Assembly (NCBI GenBank): GCA_027623875.1
Contig: JAQBUS010000002.1
Coordinates: 1-20,438, forward strand
Direction of reading: 5' to 3'
DNA: 20,438 nt
Source of the DNA: Pseudomonadota bacterium
Lineage (GTDB): Bacteria > Pseudomonadota > Alphaproteobacteria > Rhodobacterales > Rhodobacteraceae
A program made the translations under genes and the position numbers. Each line of letters begins with the position of its first letter. Within the stretch, counting starts at the first letter, position 1. This document shows, piece after piece, positions 6,481-15,195 of the stretch. The notes under the pieces were generated by a model that worked only from the letters and a program-made list of their open reading frames with translations, did no database searches and was not told where the DNA came from.

Positions 6481-7869
6481 CTAGGCGTGTATAGCCCCTG
6501 ATCCACATGCTAGAGCAGCCTCTCGAACCGCCTCTGAAACAGTTGGGTGAGCATGGCAGGTACGCGCTAAGTCCTCGGCGGATGCACCAAACTCCATGGC
6601 CACACAAATTTCATGTATTAAGTCTCCAGCCATTGGGCCTATTATGTGGGCGCCAAGAATTCTATCAGTGTCTGCATTTGCCAGTATTTTTACAAAGCCT
6701 TCAGATGCAAAAATAGCTTTGGCTCTACCATTTCCTGCAAAGTTAAATTTACCGATCTTATAGGTAACCCCTTTAGCTTTTAGATCGTCTTCCGTTTGAC
6801 CAACCGTTGCCACCTCTGGGTGTGTATAAATTACGCTTGGGATAGTTAAGTAATTCACGTGACCTAGCTTTCCAGAAATAATTTCAGCGACCGCTATACC
6901 TTCATCTTCTGCCTTGTGGGCAAGCATAGGGCCCTCTATTGCGTCACCAATCGCGTACACACCATCCGAGGTGGTTTTCCAAAATTCATTTGTTAGAATT
7001 TTTTTATTTTTCGTGAATTCAATGTTTAAGTTCGTCAGTCCAAGACCCTCAGTATAAGCAGATCTACCTGTTGCGACTAGCACCATGTCTGCCTCATCTG
7101 AATGCTGGGTTTTCTCTTGTGTTTTTAAATATTTAACGTTGGCTTTGTTCTTAGAGATTTTAACGCTTTGAACCGCAGAATTTAGCTCAAAAGATATTCC
7201 TTGTTTAGTAAGGATCCTCTTGAGATGGATTTGTAAGTCTGAATCTAAACTAGGGACTATTGTTTTGGAAAATTCAATAACTTTAACTTGAGAGCCAAGC
7301 CGAGCATAAACAGAACCTAGTTCTAAACCGATGACTCCAGCTCCGATAATGATAAGTTTTTCAGGAATTTTCTTCGGGCTTAAAGCACCCGTAGAAGATA
7401 CAATTATGTTTTCATCTATTTTGACGTTGGGTAAAGAGCTAGGAGTTGATCCTGATGCCAGAACAATATTTTTTGTTGGATAAGTTTTGCCACCAACTTG
7501 AACTTCGGTGTTCGAGACTATGGTAGCCCATCCTTTTATCCAGTCAATTTTATTCTTTTTAAAAAGGAACTCCAACCCTTTGGTGTTTTGTTCTACAACT
7601 TTGCCTTTATACTCCATCATTTTTTGAAGGTCGACTTTAGGGGGTTCCGCAATGAGCCCCATCAAAGAAAAATTGTGTTGAGCTTCATATAACTGATGAG
7701 TTGCATGCAACAATGCTTTTGATGGTATGCAACCTACGTTTAAACATGTGCCACCTAAGGTTTCAGATCCCTCAACACAAGCAGTTTTTAACCCAAGTTG
7801 TGCACATTTTATTGCGCATACGTAACCTCCAGGGCCAGAACCAATTATAATAACATCATAGTCAGACAT
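6481..7869 (-). CDS. lpdA: Dihydrolipoyl dehydrogenase (E3)
   Basis: A 462-residue flavoprotein that reoxidises the dihydrolipoyl group of E2 with NAD+, cytoplasmic, as the E3 subunit of 2-oxoglutarate dehydrogenase and possibly of other 2-oxo acid complexes. It begins with the FAD motif IIIGSGPGG (7-15), has the redox disulfide GGTCLNVGCIPSKA with Cys42 and Cys47, an NAD-binding GAGVIGLELGS motif in mid-protein, the second FAD motif TSDGVYAIGDA, and the C-terminal HAHPTVSEAVREAAL with the catalytic His/Glu pair. Length is normal. A GGAG site stands 9 bases before the ATG. It is the last gene of the sucA-sucB-lpd group, separated from sucB by 160 bp, so it may have an additional promoter. Confidence 0.97.
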   Translation of the reverse strand: MSDYDVIIIGSGPGGYVCAIKCAQLGLKTACVEGSETLGGTCLNVGCIPSKALLHATHQLYEAQHNFSLMGLIAEPPKVDLQKMMEYKGKVVEQNTKGLEFLFKKNKIDWIKGWATIVSNTEVQVGGKTYPTKNIVLASGSTPSSLPNVKIDENIIVSSTGALSPKKIPEKLIIIGAGVIGLELGSVYARLGSQVKVIEFSKTIVPSLDSDLQIHLKRILTKQGISFELNSAVQSVKISKNKANVKYLKTQEKTQHSDEADMVLVATGRSAYTEGLGLTNLNIEFTKNKKILTNEFWKTTSDGVYAIGDAIEGPMLAHKAEDEGIAVAEIISGKLGHVNYLTIPSVIYTHPEVATVGQTEDDLKAKGVTYKIGKFNFAGNGRAKAIFASEGFVKILANADTDRILGAHIIGPMAGDLIHEICVAMEFGASAEDLARTCHAHPTVSEAVREAALACGSGAIHA

Positions 7870-8029
7870 AAAATTTTCTCCGGTGTAAATTGTTGTTCTA
7901 GTAAATTTGTTAACAATATGCGTTCTAAAGACTCGTGTGTGATTAAAATTTTGCTTTATAAATATGATATCTAGCTCTTGCTATATTATGATTCATGAGC
8001 CTTTTTTTGCCTGTCCATTACCAATTTAT

Positions 8030-9271
8030 TTATAAATCTATCAATAGACTAAGAGGGTTTTCTAGAGCTTCTTTAACTCGAATCAGAAAAGTTACTGCGC
8101 CCTTCCCATCAACAATTCTGTGGTCATAAGATAAGGCCAAATACATCATTGGTCGAATTTTCACTTCTCCATCGATAGCTACTGGCCGATCTTGAATCTT
8201 ATGCATCCCGAGGATACCTGATTGCGGTGGATTTAATATAGGGGAGCTCATCAGGGAGCCGTAGACACCACCATTTGATATTGTAAATGAACCTCCTTGG
8301 AGGTCCCCAATGCTTAAAGCTCCCTGGCGCGCTTTACTACTTTTTTCTGAAATTGCCGTTTCTAGTTCTGCAAATGACATAGAGTCTGCGTTTCTTATTA
8401 CCGGAACAACGAGGCCAGAAGGAGTGCCAGCAGCAATCCCCATATGCACATATTTTTTATAGATTATATAGTTTTGATCGATTTCTGCATTTACTTCCGG
8501 TACTTCGAGTAGGGCTGCGCAGCATGCTTTAGTAAAAAATGACATGAACCCCAGTTTGACACCGTGCTTGCGTTGGAAAGCCTCCTTATATGAAGACCTT
8601 AGATCAATGACCTCGGTCATATCCACTTCGTTATATGTCGTTAACATGGCTGCGGTGTTTTGACTTTCCTTCAACCTGCTTGCAATTGTTTGACGAAGGC
8701 GTGTCATTTTTACGCGTTCTTCTCTGTCTGATGGATTAGGTCTATCTGGTTTTATTGCTGATATTTTATTAGTAACAGCCGAGGCCTTATTGAATTCCAG
8801 GACTCTCATTACGTCCTCTTTCATAACTCTACCGTTTCTGCCGGTGCCTTCTATAGTATTTTTGGATAACTTATTCTCTGCCATCAATTTATTTGCTGAA
8901 GGCGCGTTTTCTACATCTTTATTTACTACCTGCTCTCGAGGTGTTTGCTCAGGGCTCGAGTCAACTTTTTCTTGAGTTGGTTGTGGTATGGCAGCATTTT
9001 TTTGTTCTCCACTCTGCTCTTGTCTATCAGAGCCCTTCGTTTCTGTTATTCGTGCTAATAGTGAGTTAACTTCGACGGTTAGACCTTCTAAAGAAATTAT
9101 TTCTGAAAGTATTCCATTTACAGGAGATGGAATTTCAACTGTTACCTTGTCGGTTTCGAGTTCACACAACATTTCGTCCATGGCAACTAAATCACCGATT
9201 TTTTTGAACCAGGTTGCTATAGTTGCTTCAGTGACGCTCTCACCTAGCGCCGGTACGCGAACTTCCGTCAT
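8030..9271 (-). CDS. sucB: Dihydrolipoyllysine-residue succinyltransferase (E2 of 2-oxoglutarate dehydrogenase)
   Basis: A 413-residue E2 core subunit that transfers the succinyl group from lipoyl-lysine to CoA. One lipoyl domain (1-75) starts VRVPALGESVTEATIATW, with the lipoylated Lys42 in ETDKVTVEIPSP. A Pro/Gln/Glu-rich linker follows, then the peripheral subunit-binding domain (about 122-160, SANKLMAENKLSKNTIEGTG) and the catalytic acyltransferase domain with YDHRIVDGKGAVTF near the C-terminus, where His and Asp are the active-site pair. VTEATIATW and a single lipoyl domain mark SucB rather than the pyruvate dehydrogenase E2. It starts one base after the sucA stop, with an AGAGGA ribosome-binding site inside the end of sucA, so the two are translationally coupled. 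Confidence 0.97.
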   Translation of the reverse strand: MTEVRVPALGESVTEATIATWFKKIGDLVAMDEMLCELETDKVTVEIPSPVNGILSEIISLEGLTVEVNSLLARITETKGSDRQEQSGEQKNAAIPQPTQEKVDSSPEQTPREQVVNKDVENAPSANKLMAENKLSKNTIEGTGRNGRVMKEDVMRVLEFNKASAVTNKISAIKPDRPNPSDREERVKMTRLRQTIASRLKESQNTAAMLTTYNEVDMTEVIDLRSSYKEAFQRKHGVKLGFMSFFTKACCAALLEVPEVNAEIDQNYIIYKKYVHMGIAAGTPSGLVVPVIRNADSMSFAELETAISEKSSKARQGALSIGDLQGGSFTISNGGVYGSLMSSPILNPPQSGILGMHKIQDRPVAIDGEVKIRPMMYLALSYDHRIVDGKGAVTFLIRVKEALENPLSLLIDL

Positions 9272-9272
9272 A

Positions 9273-12218
9273 TTATTTATCCTCTAGTGTAAGTGCTTGA
9301 TCAATTAGATTTGACTGCTCTGTTTTATGCTGGTCAAAAAACCCAGTAGCAGGAGACGCAGAAGGGCGTCTACCAGCAAAAATTGGTCTTTTGGTCCGCG
9401 CTTTTAGTTCAATTAGAGCCTCTTCTATGTTTGGCTCAATAAATGTCCAAGCACCCTGGTTTTTTGGTTCTTCTTGACACCAAACAATTTCAGCATTCTT
9501 AAATCTTTTAAGTTCTTTGAGCGTAGCAACCGATGGAAACGGATAAAGTTGCTCTATTCTTAAAAGGTATATTTCGGTAATATTTTTCTCCTGTCGAGCT
9601 TCCCAGAGGTCGTAGTAAATTTTTCCAGTACATAACACAACTCTCTTAATTTTTGAATCCTTCTGAAGTTTTATCTTTGTTGAGTCATTTTCTGCATCAT
9701 CTAGCAAAACTCGGTGGAAGCGTGAGCCTTTGGTGAAGTCTTTTATATTTGATACGGCTAATTTATGCCTAAGGAGCGACTTTGGAGTCATAATAACTAA
9801 AGGTTTTCGGTAAGGTCGATGCATTTGCCGACGTAGTATATGAAAATAATTTGCAGGGGTGGAACAGTTTGCAACTATCCAGTTATCGGCTCCGCACATT
9901 TGTAAAAATCTTTCCAACCGGGCCGAGGAGTGTTCAGGTCCCTGACCCTCATATCCATGCGGTAAAAGCATAACTAATCCAGACATCCTTAGCCATTTGG
10001 CTTCACCGGAGCTGATAAATTGGTCAAACATTATTTGTGCACCATTGGCAAAATCACCAAACTGTGCTTCCCACAAAACAAGAGAATTTGGTTCCGCTAA
10101 TGAGTAACCGTACTCAAACCCTAAAACGGCATACTCTGATAGCATAGAGTCGATTACCTCAAAATTTGCTTGTCCTGGTTGAATGCTTGTTAATGGATAG
10201 TAACGGTCCTCAGAATCTTGATCAACAAAGCTTGAATGTCTTTGACTAAATGTACCTCTTGTGGAATCTTGACCAGAAAGCCTAACAGGGTAGCCTTCCA
10301 GAAGTAGCGATCCAAAAGAGAGAGCTTCGGCGGTCGCCCAGTCAATACGTTCACCACTGATGAGCATTTTTTTCTTTTGATCGAGTAAACGCACTAACGT
10401 TCGGTGTAACTTAAAATTTTCTGGATAACTGGTTAAAGCTTTACTGACGGAATCGTATGTTTGTTTGCTAATGGCAGTGTTTCCGGGTTGATATCCGCCC
10501 TCGCTGGTTTTTAGGTGGGACCATTTCCCGTCTAACCAGTCAGCTTTATTAGGTTTAAAGTCCTTGCCGAGCTCTTGCTCAGCACTCATTTTTGTTTGGA
10601 AATCGAGTTTCATCTTCTCGACTTCTTTCACCGAAACTAGTTTATCTTTTATAAGCCGGGTTGCGTATAAACTAAGTGTGGTTTCTTGATTTTTAATTTG
10701 ATTGTACATCAAGGGGTTTGTAAACATTGGTTCATCAGCTTCATTGTGTCCAAACCGTCGATAGCAGATAATATCTAACACCACATCTTTATGGAACTTC
10801 TGGCGAAACTCTGTCGCTACCTTTGCTGCATGCACAACGGCCTCAGGGTCATCACCATTCACGTGAAAAATCGGTGCTTGAACCATAAGTGCAATATCTG
10901 TTGGATAGGGGCTTGACCGGCTAAAATGTGGTCCTGTTGTGAAGCCAATTTGGTTATTAACTATTATGTGGATGGTGCCACCTGTTTTATGGCCTTTAAG
11001 ACCTGACAGTCCAAATCCTTCTGCAACAACTCCCTGGCCTGCAAATGCCGCATCGCCATGTATAAGGATGGGTAAAACCCTATCCCTATTGAGATCCCGA
11101 ATTTGATCCTGTTTTGCTCTAACTTTTCCAAGAACGACTGGGTTTACAGCTTCGAGATGCGATGGATTTGCTACAAGTGACAAGTGTACTTTGTTGCCAT
11201 CAAACTCTCGATCTGATGAGGCTCCCAAGTGGTATTTCACATCACCTGATCCGTCTACATATTCTGGTTTAGAGTTTCCGCCTTGAAATTCATTTAGTAT
11301 AGCATGGTAAGGTTTTGCCAACACATTTGCCAAGACAGATAGTCTCCCTCTGTGAGGCATTCCAATGATAATTTCTTCAACACCCAGTGCACCACCACGC
11401 TTAATAATCTGTTCCATTGCTGGAATCAAACTTTCTCCTCCATCGAGGCCAAACCTTTTGGTCCCAGTATATTTTATATGAAGGAATTTCTCAAACCCTT
11501 CTGCTTCCACTATTTTATTTAGAATTGCTTTTCGACCTGCTGCCGTAAATAAGATTTCTTTGCCAAATCCCTCTATGCGCTCTTTCAACCAACTTGCTTC
11601 CTCGGGATTGGAAATATGCATATATTGAAGGGCAAAAGTTCCACAGTAAGTTCTTTTTACTAGAGTAAGGATCTCATTAATAGTTGCAGTTTGCAGCCCA
11701 AGTACATTATCTAGGAAAATTGGCCTATTTAGATCGGCTTCAGTGAAGCCGTAACTGCTGGGTTCCAACTCAGGGTGAACCGGCATTTCTCGCATATTTA
11801 GTGGATCTAATTCTGCCACTAGGTGCCCTAATATTCGATATGCACGTATAAGCATTAAAGCTCGAACACTGTCAGTTACTGATCTTTGGATTACTTCAGC
11901 CGAGATTGGGTCATTCAGGTTCGAAGCAATGATATTCAATTTAAGTGTAATGTCTTCAGCAAGGTTTTCTCTTAACTCTTCTGCAATTGGGTCAAGGATT
12001 ATGGTTTTTTGGTCTTTGTTTCCCCAAGAGGGCTTGTCAACTCTCTGGTCTATATCTTCTTTTAAATCGTCAAGGTTTTCGAAAAACTCCTGCCACTCAA
12101 TTCCAACGGAATGCCGATCCTTGCTGTAGCGGATTTGAAGAGTTTCCAAATATGCGGCGTTGTGGCCGTGGATAAAAGAAGGTTGGTTAAAATCTTTGTT
12201 AGTTGGATTTTGGGCCAT
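9273..12218 (-). CDS. sucA: 2-oxoglutarate dehydrogenase E1 component
   Basis: A 981-residue thiamine-diphosphate enzyme that decarboxylates 2-oxoglutarate and passes the succinyl group to the lipoyl arm of SucB. The N-terminal segment (NQPSFIHGHNAAYLETL) is the E2-binding extension typical of this enzyme. Residues 287-299 (MPHRGRLSVLANV), the ThDP motif from GDAAFAGQG (388-396) to NNQIGFTT (421-428), and the FGHNEADEP block are all canonical. The C-terminal half holds GQDSTRGTFSQRH and the QEEPKNQGAW region. Length is normal. Transcription probably starts in the 192-bp gap behind it, which carries the operator pair. The ATG has only a weak AAAAAGA site. In related genomes sucC and sucD precede it; here mdh does directly. 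Confidence 0.98.
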   Translation of the reverse strand: MAQNPTNKDFNQPSFIHGHNAAYLETLQIRYSKDRHSVGIEWQEFFENLDDLKEDIDQRVDKPSWGNKDQKTIILDPIAEELRENLAEDITLKLNIIASNLNDPISAEVIQRSVTDSVRALMLIRAYRILGHLVAELDPLNMREMPVHPELEPSSYGFTEADLNRPIFLDNVLGLQTATINEILTLVKRTYCGTFALQYMHISNPEEASWLKERIEGFGKEILFTAAGRKAILNKIVEAEGFEKFLHIKYTGTKRFGLDGGESLIPAMEQIIKRGGALGVEEIIIGMPHRGRLSVLANVLAKPYHAILNEFQGGNSKPEYVDGSGDVKYHLGASSDREFDGNKVHLSLVANPSHLEAVNPVVLGKVRAKQDQIRDLNRDRVLPILIHGDAAFAGQGVVAEGFGLSGLKGHKTGGTIHIIVNNQIGFTTGPHFSRSSPYPTDIALMVQAPIFHVNGDDPEAVVHAAKVATEFRQKFHKDVVLDIICYRRFGHNEADEPMFTNPLMYNQIKNQETTLSLYATRLIKDKLVSVKEVEKMKLDFQTKMSAEQELGKDFKPNKADWLDGKWSHLKTSEGGYQPGNTAISKQTYDSVSKALTSYPENFKLHRTLVRLLDQKKKMLISGERIDWATAEALSFGSLLLEGYPVRLSGQDSTRGTFSQRHSSFVDQDSEDRYYPLTSIQPGQANFEVIDSMLSEYAVLGFEYGYSLAEPNSLVLWEAQFGDFANGAQIMFDQFISSGEAKWLRMSGLVMLLPHGYEGQGPEHSSARLERFLQMCGADNWIVANCSTPANYFHILRRQMHRPYRKPLVIMTPKSLLRHKLAVSNIKDFTKGSRFHRVLLDDAENDSTKIKLQKDSKIKRVVLCTGKIYYDLWEARQEKNITEIYLLRIEQLYPFPSVATLKELKRFKNAEIVWCQEEPKNQGAWTFIEPNIEEALIELKARTKRPIFAGRRPSASPATGFFDQHKTEQSNLIDQALTLEDK

Positions 12219-12303
12219 ATCTTTTTAAAACATTTCTATTTTGTTATTAGGCATATCTTGCATGATGACCGAGTAAGATAAACACAATAATAGAGAAATA
12301 TAC

Positions 12304-12342
12304 ATTTTGTGATCACAATATTTTTTATTGTGATCACAAAAT
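12304..12342. promoter_or_regulatory. Twin operator: perfect 17-bp inverted repeat with two TTGTGATCACAA palindromes
   Basis: The arm ATTTTGTGATCACAATA (12304-12320) is repeated exactly as its reverse complement at 12326-12342 across five T bases. Each arm contains the self-complementary 12-mer TTGTGATCACAA (12307-12318 and 12328-12339), whose centres are 21 bp apart, two helical turns. This is the geometry of a pair of cooperatively bound dimers rather than of a terminator. It starts 86 bp upstream of the sucA ATG. A TATAAT on the minus strand at 12341-12346 overlaps its upstream edge, which suits repression. A single matching half-site (CACAATA, 12283-12289) lies further toward sucA. Confidence 0.75.
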
Positions 12343-12346
12343 TATA
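12341..12346 (-). promoter_or_regulatory. Candidate -10 element of the sucA promoter
   Basis: Read on the minus strand this is a consensus TATAAT, about 122 bp upstream of the sucA ATG and overlapping the twin operator by two bases. No good TTGACA lies at the expected distance behind it, so the promoter would be weak or activator-dependent, and the true start may instead lie closer to sucA. Confidence 0.35.
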
Positions 12347-12410
12347 ATCTTAAGTTACTTTATAATATTTAGTGCCTATCTCTCACTAATAGTAACATCT
12401 TATTCTATTA

Positions 12411-13379
12411 CTATGTCTTAACTAAAGAGCTATCGATTGCCTTACATGCGTCTATCAGGCCTTTAACTGAAGCAACTGATTTGTCAAACATCAGTTGCTC
12501 TTCTTTAGTTAAATCGATGGAAATTACTTTCTCTATTCCTCCGGAGCCAATTATTGCTGGAACACCCACGTAAAAGCCGTCTAATCCAAACGCACTATCA
12601 ACATATGCTGCGCACGGTAGAACTCTCTTTAGGTCTTTTAGATATGCTTCGGCCATTTCTATTCCTGCTGTCGCCGGAGCGTAGAAAGCGGACCCATTTC
12701 CCAGTAATCCTACGATTTCCGCCCCACCGTCCCGGGTTCTTTGAATAATAGAATCTAGACGTTCTTGTGTTGTCCAACCCATTTTTACCAAGTCAGGCAA
12801 GGGAATACCCGCAACGGTTGAATATCTCGGAAGAGGGAGCATTGTATCTCCATGTCCGCCGAGTACGAATGCTGTAACGTCTCTCATGGATACATTAAAT
12901 TCAACACTAAGAAAGTGCCTAAAGCGGCCAGAATCTAGAACTCCGGCCATCCCACACACTTTTGAGTGAGGAAGACCAGAAAACTCTCTTAGAGCCCAAA
13001 CCATTGCATCAAGGGGATTAGTAATGCATATAACAAAGGCATTTGGAGCATGTTCGCGTATTCCTTCTCCGACGGACTTCATCACTTTTAAATTTATGCC
13101 AAGTAAATCATCTCTGCTCATTCCCGGTTTGCGGGGTACACCTGCAGTCACTATACATACGTCTGCGTTGGCTATTTCTTTATAATCAGATGTGCCTTTG
13201 AGAATACTATCAAAGCCAGCAATTGGGCCAGATTGTGCGATATCTAGTGCTTTACCTGACGGGGTGCCCTCGGCTATATCAAATAACACGATATCGCCAA
13301 GTTCTTTTGTTGAGGCTAAGTGAGCCAGTGTTCCACCAATCTGGCCGGCTCCAATTAGCGCTATTTTAGGTCTTCCCAT
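12411..13379 (-). CDS. mdh: Malate dehydrogenase (NAD-dependent, LDH-like type)
   Basis: A 322-residue enzyme that oxidises malate to oxaloacetate in the TCA cycle. It has the NAD motif IALIGAGQIGG (6-16) with Asp34 at the end of the second strand, the active-site loop GVPRKPGMSRDD with Arg83 and Arg89, ITNPLDAMVW, Arg152, and the catalytic LGGHGDTM with His176. Ala/Gly spacing and length fit the LDH-like MDH usual in Alphaproteobacteria. The frame extends to a GTG at 13394, but ATG 13379 is preferred because GGAG, which would otherwise be the first coding bases, sits 9 bases upstream and relatives start M-x-RPKIALIGAG. It is divergent from the TauE gene and lies upstream of sucA on the same strand. 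Confidence 0.97.
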   Translation of the reverse strand: MGRPKIALIGAGQIGGTLAHLASTKELGDIVLFDIAEGTPSGKALDIAQSGPIAGFDSILKGTSDYKEIANADVCIVTAGVPRKPGMSRDDLLGINLKVMKSVGEGIREHAPNAFVICITNPLDAMVWALREFSGLPHSKVCGMAGVLDSGRFRHFLSVEFNVSMRDVTAFVLGGHGDTMLPLPRYSTVAGIPLPDLVKMGWTTQERLDSIIQRTRDGGAEIVGLLGNGSAFYAPATAGIEMAEAYLKDLKRVLPCAAYVDSAFGLDGFYVGVPAIIGSGGIEKVISIDLTKEEQLMFDKSVASVKGLIDACKAIDSSLVKT

Positions 13380-13501
13380 TCTAGTTGTCTCCACTGAAAA
13401 ATTATGGGTAAAGACCTAAACCCTTGTAAAGAGGCGCGCAAGGCTTGTGTTTCAAATTAATGATTTTGGATTATTTGTTGCTAAGATTATAACTTGAGGT
13501 T

Positions 13502-14272
13502 TTGCGGGGCACCAAAATTATAGAAATTACGTTATCACTAGCCTTACTTTTGTGCGGAGCTGTTTTTTTAGCGGGTGTATCTAAGGGTGTTTTTGGAAGC
13601 GGTGTGGCCTTTATTTCAACACCTATTTTGGCATTGGTTTTAGAGCCAGCTCAAGCTCTGGGTATAATGCTTCCGCTGTTAATGTTAGCAGATGTCGTGT
13701 CTCTAAAACTATATTGGAAACGCTGGGATTTAAATCATTCAAGGATCTTGATAGCTGGTGGGGCTGGCGGGGTAATAATTGCAATTTTGTTTTATCAAGT
13801 TGTGAGCTCTGATATTCTGAGAATGTTAATTGGGGGAGTTTCGCTTTCGTTTGTAAGTTTTCAAATACTTCGCCACTTAGGGGTTGTAAAACTTAGAAGG
13901 CAGGGGGCAAGAAAAGGAGTAGGTCTTATGGTTGGGCTCCTTGCTGGATTTACAAGTTTTGTTAGTCATGCTGGTGGCCCTCCCGTTGCTATGTTTCTCT
14001 TATCACAGGGCGTTAATAAGACTGTATATCAAGCCACGACGGTAATATCATTTTTTGCAATTAATATATTTAAAGTTGTCCCTTATGCTTTTTTAGGTTT
14101 GTTCACACTAGACACGCTAAAGATTAATTTACTAATGGCTCCAGTTATGGTGTTAGGTACTCTGGTTGGCGCTTTAGCGCACAGAATTATTCCTGAACGC
14201 TTGTATTTTGGGTTTAGCTACGTTTTGTTGGGAATAACTGGTATTAAGCTTTTTTGGGATGCATTAACATAG
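13502..14272 (+). CDS. TauE/SafE family membrane permease
   Basis: A 256-residue protein with about eight hydrophobic segments and two copies of the TauE/SafE (PF01925) half-repeat. The first has AGVSKGVFGSGVAFISTP, the second LAGFTSFVSHAGGPPVAMFLL; the GxGxxFI..P and SHAGGPP patterns are the family's hallmarks. Members are proposed to export sulfite, sulfoacetate or other small organic anions. In this setting a C4-dicarboxylate-like or organosulfur substrate is possible but not shown. Start is uncertain: an in-frame TTG at 13502 has GAGG only two bases upstream, and the next in-frame candidate is TTG 13550, too far into the first membrane segment to be attractive. It heads the plus-strand group leading to mcl2 and sdh. 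Confidence 0.85.
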   Translation: MRGTKIIEITLSLALLLCGAVFLAGVSKGVFGSGVAFISTPILALVLEPAQALGIMLPLLMLADVVSLKLYWKRWDLNHSRILIAGGAGGVIIAILFYQVVSSDILRMLIGGVSLSFVSFQILRHLGVVKLRRQGARKGVGLMVGLLAGFTSFVSHAGGPPVAMFLLSQGVNKTVYQATTVISFFAINIFKVVPYAFLGLFTLDTLKINLLMAPVMVLGTLVGALAHRIIPERLYFGFSYVLLGITGIKLFWDALT

Positions 14273-14313
14273 AGATATATGCTTATGATTAATATAAGAT
14301 GGGTGATGGGTAA

Positions 14314-15195
14314 ATGAATAAAGATGAAGTTATGGAAACAGAAGAGTTCTTATGCCGGTCTGTTCTCTATGTTCCCGGTTCAAAACCCAGATCATTAGAG
14401 AAATGTTTAACCCTCGCAGCTGATGTAATAATCTTGGATCTAGAAGACTCCGTTTTACCATCAGAAAAAGTCAGTGCGCGAAGAGCTATTTGTGAGTTTT
14501 TAAAAGACGCCCAATTTGGAAGAAAAAAATGTTTTGTCCGAATAAATGATCTTAGCAGTGAATGGGGTGTGGATGATTTACATGTAGTTTGTAGTTTAAA
14601 GATTGATGCTGTTGTTGTTCCAAAAGTAGAGGAATCTAACGTAATTAAATTTGTTTCGAGCGTTTTAGATGCCAAACTTAAAGATTCAAAAATAAAAATT
14701 TGGGCAATGATAGAGACACCATTAGGAGTTGTTAATAGCCTAGAGATTGCTGCTGCTCCAAAAATGCAGGGCTTTGTTTTGGGCACCAATGACCTCGCTA
14801 AAGAACTAAAGAGCAGGTCTCGTAAGTCTCTAGGTGTTAGTCTTCAGAACTGTCTTCTGTCTGCGAGAAGCCACTATATTATGTGTGTGGATGGCGTATA
14901 TAATAAATTTAAAGACTTAGATGGCTTGCTATTAGAATGTGAAGAAGGCAGAGACATTGGGTTCGATGGAAAGTCGCTACTGCATCCGGCGCAAATACCG
15001 ATTGCTAATAAGAGTTTTGGATTGTCTGACCAAGAAATAAAAAATGCAAAGGAACAAATTCTTGCTTTTGAAAAGGTTAAGTCCTTAGGGCAAGGTGTGG
15101 CGGTTTTGGACGGAAAAATTATAGAAAACCTACATGTTTTAGAAGCAGAAGAAGTATTAAGAAAAGAATTAAGAATTAAAGCTATGGAGAATTAA
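14314..15195 (+). CDS. mcl2: (3S)-malyl-CoA thioesterase (CitE-like, HpcH/HpaI family)
   Basis: A 293-residue TIM-barrel protein. It has FRSVLYVPGSK-like CRSVLYVPGSKPRSLEK, the Mg-site segment ILDLEDSV (Glu44/Asp45), Arg76 in FVRIND, Glu134 in MIETPLGV, GTNDLAKEL with Asp160, VDGVYNKFKD and GFDGKSLLHPAQ. The GTNDLAKEL and VDGVYN blocks and the NLHVLEAEE tail match Rhodobacter Mcl2, the thioesterase that releases malate from (3S)-malyl-CoA in the ethylmalonyl-CoA pathway, better than malyl-CoA lyase Mcl1. That distinction is from memory of the sequences. The ATG at 14332 is an alternative start. Its stop overlaps the nnrU start by one base (TAATG), so the two are co-translated, and mch follows. 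Confidence 0.85.
   Translation: MNKDEVMETEEFLCRSVLYVPGSKPRSLEKCLTLAADVIILDLEDSVLPSEKVSARRAICEFLKDAQFGRKKCFVRINDLSSEWGVDDLHVVCSLKIDAVVVPKVEESNVIKFVSSVLDAKLKDSKIKIWAMIETPLGVVNSLEIAAAPKMQGFVLGTNDLAKELKSRSRKSLGVSLQNCLLSARSHYIMCVDGVYNKFKDLDGLLLECEEGRDIGFDGKSLLHPAQIPIANKSFGLSDQEIKNAKEQILAFEKVKSLGQGVAVLDGKIIENLHVLEAEEVLRKELRIKAMEN

Noticed and set aside
7907..7917. TTGTTAACAA palindrome upstream of lpd as a further operator
   Set aside because: The half-sites TTGT/ACAA are spaced by two bases, not four, and the flanking bases do not match the TTGTGATCACAA site, so it is probably unrelated.
12304..12342. Twin inverted repeat read as an intrinsic terminator of mdh
   Set aside because: It lies 69 bp past the mdh stop, is AT-rich, lacks a GC stem with following U-run, and each arm is itself a palindrome matching the site at the GntR start.
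14367..14789. 140-codon minus-strand frame inside mcl2
   Set aside because: It lies fully within a gene with strong family motifs and has no recognisable features of its own.
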